Assembly (NCBI RefSeq): GCF_012035195.1
Contig: NZ_JAAVJH010000003.1
Location: 62,001 to 126,000 of the forward strand
Direction of reading: 5' to 3'
Length of the DNA: 64,000 nt
From: Sphingomonas corticis
GTDB lineage: Bacteria; Pseudomonadota; Alphaproteobacteria; Sphingomonadales; Sphingomonadaceae
In this document: positions 57,582-64,000 of the stretch, piece after piece
Layout of the letters: the number at the start of each line of letters is the position of its first letter
Position numbering within the stretch: position 1 is the first letter of the stretch
Made by a program: the position numbers and the translations under genes
The notes under the pieces: generated by a model
Told to the model about the DNA's origin: nothing
Database searches by the model: none
Seen by the model: the letters and a program-made list of their open reading frames with translations, nothing else

Positions 57582-59147
57582 TCACCCCACGGCGCGGCCG
57601 TGTCCTGCCCAATAGGGCGCGCGCAGTTCGCGGCGCAGCACCTTGCCCGACGGGTTGCGCGGCAGCGCCGCGACGAAGTCCACCGACTTTGGAGCTTTGT
57701 ACCCGGCGATCCGCTCGCGCGCCCAGGCGATGACCGCGTCGGCGTGCGGCGGCTCTCCCGCCGCGGGGACGATCAGCGCCTTCACCGCCTCGCCCCAGCG
57801 CGGGTCGGGCACGCCGATCACGGCCACGTCGACGACGCCGGGGCAGCCCGCGATGGCGTTCTCCACCTCGGCCGGGTAGACGTTCTCTCCGCCGGACACG
57901 ATCATGTCCTTGATCCGGTCGTGGACGTGGAACAGCCCGGCGGCGTCGCGATAGCCCGCGTCGCCGGTGCGCAGCCACCCGCCCGCCAGCGTCTCCGCGG
58001 TCGCCTCGGGCCGGTTCCAATAACCCTTCATCATGATGTCGCCGCGGATCGCGATCTCGCCGATCTCGCCGTCGGCGAGGAACTGCCCGTCCATGTCGAG
58101 GATGGCCATCTCCACGCCCGGCCACGGCTTCCCGCACGAGGTGAGCGCGCCCGGCGAGTCGTGGTCGCCCGGCGATAGCGTGCTGCCCGCGCCCGCCGAT
58201 TCGGTCATGCCGTAGAATTGCACGAAGCCGCAGCCGAAGGCCGCGCGCGCGCGCCGCAGCGTCGCCTCCGCGATCGGCGAGGCGCCGTACGAGATGGTCC
58301 GCAGCGCCGGGAAGGACGCGCCCTCGATCGCGGGTGATTGCAGCATCATGCCGATCAGCGCGGGCGCGAGAAACGTCTGCGCCACCCGCTCGCGCTGCAT
58401 CGTCGCGATCGCCTCCGCCGGCGCGAAATCCTTCACCAGCACGATGCGTCCGCCCTGCGCCAGCCCGGTGAACGACAGGTTGGTGCCCGCCACATGGAAC
58501 AGCGGCATCACCGTCAGCACCGCGTCCCCTGCCGCGCAGGCGAAGCCCTCCACCTGCGTCGCCAGTTCGAGGAAGCGGCGATAGGTCCAGTTGGTCAGCA
58601 CCACGCCCTTGGGCAGCCCGGTGGTGCCGCTGGTGTAGAGCTGGAGCACGTCGTCTTCCAGCCGCGGCGCCTCGGCCGGCGCGGTCGCGGGTGCGTCCGC
58701 CAGGAAGGCGTCGAGCCGTTCGAACGCGGGATGCGCGCCGTACAGCGCCACCAGCCGCGGCGGTGACGCGAGGTCGGCGATCGCCGAGAGCGCCGTGTCG
58801 AAGAAGTCGGCACCAACGAACAGCAGGCGCGGCGCGGCGTCGGAGAGGATGAAGCCCACTTCGCGCGCGGTCAGGCGGCAGTTGATCGGCGCCAGGCACG
58901 CGCGTGCCAGCGCGGCGCCGAAGAACAGCGGGTACCAGCCGTCGTGATTCTTGCTGAGCACGCCGACGCGATCGCCCGCGACGACGCCGGCGGCGCGCAG
59001 CGCGTGCGCCACGCGGTTGCTGGCCGCGTCGAGCGCCGCGTAGCTGGTGTCGCGCCCCTCGAAGGAAACCGCGACGGCCGCGCCGCGAACGCGCGCCTGC
59101 GTCGCCGGAATGTCGGCCAGCGTGCGGATCGCCGCGAGATCGATCAT
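57582..59147 (-). CDS. Acyl-CoA synthetase (AMP-binding)
   Basis: Activates a carboxylic acid to acyl-CoA. The ATP motif LYTSGTTGLPKGVVLTNWT is followed by QFYGMTESAGAGSTLSPGD and GWLRTGDAGYRD. The C-terminal PRNPSGKVLRRELRAP holds the catalytic lysine. It fits the long- or medium-chain or aromatic-acid group; the substrate is not known. The ATG on 59145-59147 has GGGGAGAGGG upstream; the frame extends to 59207 without conservation. Confidence 0.92.
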   Translation of the reverse strand: MIDLAAIRTLADIPATQARVRGAAVAVSFEGRDTSYAALDAASNRVAHALRAAGVVAGDRVGVLSKNHDGWYPLFFGAALARACLAPINCRLTAREVGFILSDAAPRLLFVGADFFDTALSAIADLASPPRLVALYGAHPAFERLDAFLADAPATAPAEAPRLEDDVLQLYTSGTTGLPKGVVLTNWTYRRFLELATQVEGFACAAGDAVLTVMPLFHVAGTNLSFTGLAQGGRIVLVKDFAPAEAIATMQRERVAQTFLAPALIGMMLQSPAIEGASFPALRTISYGASPIAEATLRRARAAFGCGFVQFYGMTESAGAGSTLSPGDHDSPGALTSCGKPWPGVEMAILDMDGQFLADGEIGEIAIRGDIMMKGYWNRPEATAETLAGGWLRTGDAGYRDAAGLFHVHDRIKDMIVSGGENVYPAEVENAIAGCPGVVDVAVIGVPDPRWGEAVKALIVPAAGEPPHADAVIAWARERIAGYKAPKSVDFVAALPRNPSGKVLRRELRAPYWAGHGRAVG

Positions 59148-59327
59148 GCCCTCTCCCCTTCGCTTCCTGTCGGCGGGAGGATGTCCGAACGCCCCGCGCC
59201 TGTCCATCCGGCGCGGAATTGATGGTTAGCGAACGGTCAACGAGCCTGTCGCAACGGCCCATTAACTACAGCTGCGCTAATGCAGGTCCACCGAAGGCGG
59301 CGGCGCTTGGCCGGGCGCGATCGTGGG

Positions 59328-61058
59328 ATGACGACAGTGTTCGACGAGGAAGAGACGCTGCCTCGCGCGGCGGCGGAGCCGTGCGCCCCGCCCGCGGAGG
59401 GCCGGAACAGGAACGCGGGCGCGATCGGCGCGGCGCTGTTCCTCGCCGCGTGCGGTGGCGAGAGCGCGGGTGGCGGCGGCGATCAGCCGGTTGCCGCGGC
59501 GCCGGCGCCCGCACCGTCCACGCCGATCGTCGTCGTGGAGGCCAAGCCGACCGCGGCGGAGGCGAGCCGCTTCCTCCACCAGGCGACGATGGGCGCCACG
59601 CGCGAGCAGATCGATGCGGTGATGGCCAAGGGCTATGCCGCCTGGCTGGACGAGCAGTTCGCCACGCCACGCGACACCTCGCATTGGGACTGGCTGGTCG
59701 CGGGCGGCTTCAACGTCATCGGCAACCAGTACAACGAGGCGGGTTTCGACGCGACGATGTGGCGGCAGCTGATCGCCGATCCGGCGCAGCTGCGCCAGCG
59801 CGTGGGCATGGCGCTGCTGGAGATCCTGGTCGTCGGCGTCGCGGGCATCGGGGGCAATTTCCGCCAATTCGCCATGGCGGCCTATGTCGACATGCTGCTG
59901 GACAAGGCGTTCGGCAATTATCGCGACGTGCTGGAGGCGGTGACGCTCAGCCCCGCGATGGCCACGTTCCTGACGTTCATGGGCAACCGCAAGGCGAACG
60001 CGACGACGGGCGCGATGCCCGACGAGAATTACGCGCGCGAGCTTCTGCAGCTGTTCACCATCGGCCTGCAGCAGCTGAACATGGACGGCACGGTGAAGAT
60101 GTCGGGCGGCGTCGCGCTGGAAACGTACGGCAGCGCCGACGTGTCCGGCCTGGCGCGGGTGTTCACCGGGCTGAACTGGGCGTCGAGCGACAGCAGCACG
60201 CCCGAACGGACGCGGATGCCGCTGGTGATGAACGCCTCCTGGCACGAGGCGGCGCCGTCCAGTTTCCTCGGCACCACCGTGTCGGGCGAGGGGATGGCGG
60301 CGATCCGCAGCGCGCTCGACACCATCTTCGCGCATCCCAACGTGCCGCCGTTCGTGTCGAAGCAGCTGATCCAGAAGCTGGTCACTTCCAACCCGTCGCC
60401 CGCCTATGTCGCGCGCGTGGCCGCGGTGTTCGCCGACAATGGGGCGGGTGTGCGCGGCGACCTGAAGGCGGTGGTCCGCGCGATCCTGCTCGACGCGGAG
60501 GCGCGCGGGGCCGCGGTGCCGGCCAGCACCACCGCGGGCAAGCTGCGCGAGCCGATCATGCGGCTGACCGCCTGGGCGCGCGCGTTCAAGGTGTCCTCGC
60601 CCTCGAACGCCTGGGCGTTCGGCGACACCTCCGCGGTCACCAACCGGCTGGGCCAGTCGCCCGGACGCAGCGGCAGCGTCTTCAACTTCTTCCGCCCCGG
60701 CTACGTGCCGCCGGCGACGCGCCTGTCCGACGCCGGCATGGTCGCGCCCGAGTTCCAGCTGGCGAACGAGCAGTCGGTGGTCGGCTACGTCAACTACATG
60801 CAGATCCTCGTCGGCATGGGCGCCGGCGACGCGAAGGCGGATTATGCCGCGATGCTCGCGAAGGCGGGCGACAGCGCCGCGCTGGTGGCGGAGGCCAATC
60901 TGCTGCTCGCCGCCGGACAGCTCTCCGCCGCCGCGGTGCAGACCATCCAGGGCGCGGTGGACAGCGTGTCCACCACCGCCGCCAACGGCCCGATCAACCG
61001 CGTCGGCATCGCCGTCCTGCTGACGCTCGCCGCGCCTGACTTTCTGACGCTGAAGTGA
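59328..61058 (+). CDS. DUF1800 protein, probable lipoprotein
   Basis: A 576-residue protein. The start MTTVFDEEETLPRAA leads to a hydrophobic stretch IGAALFLAAC with a lipobox (Cys42). DUF1800 hallmarks are RFLHQATMGATREQIDAVMA, MPDENYARELLQLFTIGL and FVSKQLIQKLV. It is paired with the DUF1501 gene, as in most genomes. The biochemical role of this pair is unknown; both are exported. A GGGATGACG context marks the ATG. Confidence 0.9.
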   Translation: MTTVFDEEETLPRAAAEPCAPPAEGRNRNAGAIGAALFLAACGGESAGGGGDQPVAAAPAPAPSTPIVVVEAKPTAAEASRFLHQATMGATREQIDAVMAKGYAAWLDEQFATPRDTSHWDWLVAGGFNVIGNQYNEAGFDATMWRQLIADPAQLRQRVGMALLEILVVGVAGIGGNFRQFAMAAYVDMLLDKAFGNYRDVLEAVTLSPAMATFLTFMGNRKANATTGAMPDENYARELLQLFTIGLQQLNMDGTVKMSGGVALETYGSADVSGLARVFTGLNWASSDSSTPERTRMPLVMNASWHEAAPSSFLGTTVSGEGMAAIRSALDTIFAHPNVPPFVSKQLIQKLVTSNPSPAYVARVAAVFADNGAGVRGDLKAVVRAILLDAEARGAAVPASTTAGKLREPIMRLTAWARAFKVSSPSNAWAFGDTSAVTNRLGQSPGRSGSVFNFFRPGYVPPATRLSDAGMVAPEFQLANEQSVVGYVNYMQILVGMGAGDAKADYAAMLAKAGDSAALVAEANLLLAAGQLSAAAVQTIQGAVDSVSTTAANGPINRVGIAVLLTLAAPDFLTLK

Positions 61059-61072
61059 ACCCGGGAATCGAC

Positions 61073-62461
61073 ATGAGCCAGTTCCAGCACGATCAGTCCC
61101 GCCGCGCCTTCCTGCAACGCTCGGCCGCGCTCGGCATGGCCGGGGTCGCCGCGCCGTTCGTCACCAGCCTGGGCGCGATCGGCGAGGCCGCGGCGGCGAC
61201 CGCCAGCGACTACAAGGCGCTGGTCTGCGTCTTCCTGTACGGCGGCATGGACTATGCCAACACGCTCGTCCCCTACGACCAGGGCAGCTACGACCTGTAT
61301 CAGCGCGCGCGGCAGAACATCGCGCTGGGCCGCGACGCGCTGGCCGCCACCGCGCTGTCGCCCGCCGTCGCGCTGCCCGACGGGCGGCAATATGCGCTGG
61401 CGCCCACGATGGCGTCGCTGAAGCCGCTGTTCGACGCGGGCCGCGTGGCGGCGGTGCTGAACGTCGGCACGCTGGTGCAGCCGACGACGAAGGCGCAATA
61501 CCAGGCCAGATCGGTGAAGCTGCCGCCCAAGCTGTTCAGCCACAACGACCAGCAGAGCTACTTCATGGCCTCGCAGCCGGAAGGTGCGACGTCGGGCTGG
61601 GGCGGGCGCATCGGCGACGTCTTCCAGAACGGCAACGGCAACGCGACGCTCACCTGCATCAACGCCAGCGGCAATGCGGTATACCTGACCGGGCGACAGG
61701 CGATCCAATACGCTACCGGCACCGGCGGCCCCGTGGCGCTGTTGAACAACGCGTCCACGCTCTACTCCTCGGGCGCGGCGCAGCAGGCGCTCAAGTCGCT
61801 GATGACGACGCCGCCCGCGCACCTGATGGCGGCGGAGCACGCCACGCTGTCGAAACGCGCGCTGGACACCTATGCCACGATGGCGAGCGCGCTGTCGTCC
61901 GCGCCGGCGAGCCAGTTCACGCTGTTCCCGTCGGGCAACGCGCTGGCCGACCAGCTGAAGATGGTGGCGCGGATGATCTCCGTCTCCTCCGCGCTGGGTG
62001 CCAGGCGGCAGGTGTTCTTCGTGTCGATGGGCGGGTTCGACCTGCACGACAAGCTGGCGACGCAGCACCCGGTGCTGATGGGCCGCGTCGCCGATGCGAT
62101 CCGCGCCTTCCACGACACCACCGAGGCGCTGGGCGTCGCCGACAAGGTGACGGCCTTCACCGCCTCCGATTTCGGCCGCACGCTCGTGTCCAACGACGAC
62201 GGATCGGACCACGGCTGGGGTTCGATGCACTTCGTCGTCGGCGGCGCGGTGAAGGGCCGGCGTTTCTACGGCACGCCCCCGGCGATCGGCAACGGCACCG
62301 CGGACGACGTGGGACAGGGGCGGCTGCTGCCGACGATCGCGGTGGACCAATATGCCGCCACGCTGGCCAGCTGGTTCGGCGTCTCCGCAGGGGAGATGGC
62401 CACCGTGCTGCCCAACATCGGCAATTACGATGCCTCCGCGCGCAACCTGGGCTTCGTCTGA
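61073..62461 (+). CDS. DUF1501 protein, Tat-exported
   Basis: A 462-residue protein with a twin-arginine signal (SRRAFLQRSAALGMAGVAAP). The body has CVFLYGGMDYANTLVPYD, FVSMGGFDLHDKLATQHPVL and TAFTASDFGRTLVSNDDGSD, with SDHGWGSMHFVVGG, typical of the alkaline-phosphatase-superfamily-like DUF1501. It may use a metal. I use the ATG at 61073; an earlier GTG at 61055 would overlap the DUF1800 stop. The partner function is unknown. Confidence 0.9.
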   Translation: MSQFQHDQSRRAFLQRSAALGMAGVAAPFVTSLGAIGEAAAATASDYKALVCVFLYGGMDYANTLVPYDQGSYDLYQRARQNIALGRDALAATALSPAVALPDGRQYALAPTMASLKPLFDAGRVAAVLNVGTLVQPTTKAQYQARSVKLPPKLFSHNDQQSYFMASQPEGATSGWGGRIGDVFQNGNGNATLTCINASGNAVYLTGRQAIQYATGTGGPVALLNNASTLYSSGAAQQALKSLMTTPPAHLMAAEHATLSKRALDTYATMASALSSAPASQFTLFPSGNALADQLKMVARMISVSSALGARRQVFFVSMGGFDLHDKLATQHPVLMGRVADAIRAFHDTTEALGVADKVTAFTASDFGRTLVSNDDGSDHGWGSMHFVVGGAVKGRRFYGTPPAIGNGTADDVGQGRLLPTIAVDQYAATLASWFGVSAGEMATVLPNIGNYDASARNLGFV

Positions 62462-62503
62462 TCCGCGCTTGATTTGAGTCAGTCGCGCGCCGACACGGGC
62501 GCG

Positions 62504-64000
62504 ATGACCCCGCCGCACGACTCGCCCCCGGCCGCGCGCGGCACGGACGCCCCGCTGCCCAGGTTCGACCGATATCGGGCGCTGTTCGACGCGATGGACG
62601 AGGGGTTCTGCATCATCCGCTTCCTCGACGGGCCGCACGGTCCGCTCAGCGACTATGTGCACGTCGAGGCGAATGCCGCCTATGCCGCCAATGCGGGGAT
62701 CCCGAACGTGGTGGGCCAGCGCCTGCGCGAGATGGTGCCGGACGAGGCGGACGCCTGGGTCGCGCGCTACGGCGAGGTGCTGCGCACCGGCCGGTCGATC
62801 CGGTTCGAGCAGGAACTGGTGGCGACGGGGCGCTTCCTCGACCTGTCCGCCTTCCGCATCGGGCCGTTCGAGGACCGGCTGGTCGCCGTCTTGTTCAAGG
62901 ACGTGACCGAGCGCCGCCGGGCGGAGGAGGCGCTGGAGGCGCGGGTGGCGGCGGCGCTGGCGGAGCGGCGGCTGCTGGCCGAGCTGGTGGAGGGCACCGA
63001 TGCCTTCGTCCAGGTGATCGACATGGACGGCCGCTGGCTGGCCATCAACCGCGCCGCGGCGGCGGAGCTGGAGCGGATCTTCGGCATCCGGCCGGCGGTG
63101 GGCCTGCGCGCGCTGGACCTGCTCGCGGACCGGCCGGACCATGCCGCACAGGTCGCGGCGGTGTGGAACCGCGCGCTGGCGGGGGAGGCGTTCGTCGCCA
63201 CCGCCACTTTCGGCGACGAGGCGCGCGAGCGCCGCACCTACGAGATGCGGTTCAACGTCCTGCGCGACGACAGCGGGCGACAGACCGGCGCCTATCAGTT
63301 CGTCTACGACGTCATCGATCGCCTCGCCGAGCAGGCGCGGCTGGCGGAGGCCGAGGAGGCGCTGCGCCAGGCGCAGAAGATGGAGGCGGTGGGGCAGCTG
63401 ACCGGCGGGCTGGCGCACGATTTCAACAATCTGCTGGCCGGCATCTCCGGCGCGCTGGAGATGATCGGTGTGCGCATGGCGCAGGGGCGCGGCGCCGATG
63501 TGGAGCGCTACCTCGCCGCCGCGCAGGGTGCCACCCGCCGCGCCGCCGCGCTGACGCACCGTCTGCTCGCCTTCTCGCGCCGGCAGACGCTGTCGCCCAC
63601 CGCCACCGTCATCAACCGCCTCCTGCCCGACCTGGTCGAGCTGGTACGCCGCACCGTGGGGCCGCAGTTCGAGGTGGAGACGGTCGCCTCCGCGGGGCTG
63701 TGGACGGCGCTGGTGGATGCCAACCAGCTGGAGAACGCGATCCTCAACCTGTGCATCAACGCGCGCGACGCGATGCCGCACGGCGGGCGCATCACGATAG
63801 AGACCGGAAACAAGTGGATGGACGCGCGCACCGCGGCGGAGCGCGGGCTGGATCCCGGGCAGTACGTCACCGTTTCCGTCAGCGACACCGGCACGGGCAT
63901 CGCCAAGGACGTGATCGATCGCGTCTTCGACCCCTTCTTCACGACCAAGCCGATCGGCGAGGGCACCGGCCTTGGCCTCTCGATGGTCTACGGGTTCGCG
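62504..64000 (+). CDS. PAS-domain sensor histidine kinase, 3' end cut by the window
   Basis: The first 499 residues of a soluble kinase. Two PAS domains (residues about 20-135 and 150-280) are followed by the H box AVGQLTGGLAHDFNNLLAGI, the N box NLCINARDAMPHGG and the G boxes DTGTGIAKDVIDR and GEGTGLGLSMVYGFA. Related kinases often continue into a receiver domain, which would be outside. No membrane segment is visible, so it may sense a cytoplasmic signal. The ATG at 62504 is 42 bases after the DUF1501 stop. Confidence 0.92.
   Translation, partial: MTPPHDSPPAARGTDAPLPRFDRYRALFDAMDEGFCIIRFLDGPHGPLSDYVHVEANAAYAANAGIPNVVGQRLREMVPDEADAWVARYGEVLRTGRSIRFEQELVATGRFLDLSAFRIGPFEDRLVAVLFKDVTERRRAEEALEARVAAALAERRLLAELVEGTDAFVQVIDMDGRWLAINRAAAAELERIFGIRPAVGLRALDLLADRPDHAAQVAAVWNRALAGEAFVATATFGDEARERRTYEMRFNVLRDDSGRQTGAYQFVYDVIDRLAEQARLAEAEEALRQAQKMEAVGQLTGGLAHDFNNLLAGISGALEMIGVRMAQGRGADVERYLAAAQGATRRAAALTHRLLAFSRRQTLSPTATVINRLLPDLVELVRRTVGPQFEVETVASAGLWTALVDANQLENAILNLCINARDAMPHGGRITIETGNKWMDARTAAERGLDPGQYVTVSVSDTGTGIAKDVIDRVFDPFFTTKPIGEGTGLGLSMVYGFA

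Overview
The window is a contiguous piece of a GC-rich alphaproteobacterial chromosome, most likely Sphingomonas or a close relative. The evidence is the protein set (imuA-imuB-dnaE2 cassette with an alphaproteobacterial LexA box GTTC-N7-GTTC, a ScfR-type short-chain acyl regulator, an EcfG-like promoter, sphingomonad-type small hypothetical proteins), very high GC at third codon positions, and several families of sphingomonad-style palindromic repeats. I saw no phage, insertion sequence, CRISPR array, rRNA or replication origin. The only RNA gene found is tRNA-Ala(CGC).

Layout. 1-7,230: end of an acyl-CoA dehydrogenase, a DUF4118/HisKA_2 sensor kinase, a thioredoxin-fold protein, a TonB-C-like protein, a fumarylacetoacetate hydrolase and a GH37 trehalase. 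7,243-14,744: a BrnT/BrnA toxin-antitoxin pair, then the SOS mutagenesis cassette (dnaE2, imuB, imuA) with an orphan Phd-like antitoxin inserted on the opposite strand. 14,962-18,898: branched-chain 2-oxoacid dehydrogenase E1 alpha, E1 beta and E2. 19,124-25,975: RarD-like permease, small proteins, a thiolase, then a myo-inositol phosphate synthase / nucleotidyltransferase / CDP-alcohol phosphatidyltransferase group that looks like a CDP-inositol pathway, a MaoC hydratase and a lipoprotein Cu-Zn SOD. 25,985-36,774: MFS transporter, ThpR, Bax-inhibitor-1 protein, transglutaminase, stress-type hypothetical proteins, extensin-like protein, Nudix, tRNA-Ala, a low-complexity DUF2171 protein and threonine synthase. 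36,930-41,093: acetyl-CoA synthetase, TetR, lipoprotein and a secreted esterase. 41,103-52,319: a propionyl-CoA to succinyl-CoA module (ScfR regulator, pccB, mce, enoyl-CoA hydratase, mutase, bioB, pccA). 52,515-57,574: a tripartite MacAB-type efflux operon. 57,582-64,000: acyl-CoA synthetase, DUF1800/DUF1501 pair, and the start of a PAS histidine kinase.

Much of the metabolism fits together. Valine and isoleucine oxidation (bkd genes), odd-chain acyl degradation and acetate/propionate activation (acs) yield acyl-CoAs, and the pcc/mce/scpA module sends propionyl-CoA into the TCA cycle. bioB in the same gene run supplies biotin for PccA.

The most unusual signal is a set of long palindromic repeats. 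They occur between genes of the bkd, mutase and efflux operons, and also inside reading frames without breaking them. pccA, bkdB, dnaE2 and imuB each carry a repeat translated in frame, and one repeat supplies a start codon and ribosome-binding site. The dnaE2 and bkdB copies share a nearly identical stretch of about 32 bases. This resembles the Rickettsia palindromic elements in principle but with different sequences. All assignments come from reading the sequence; no database search was run.
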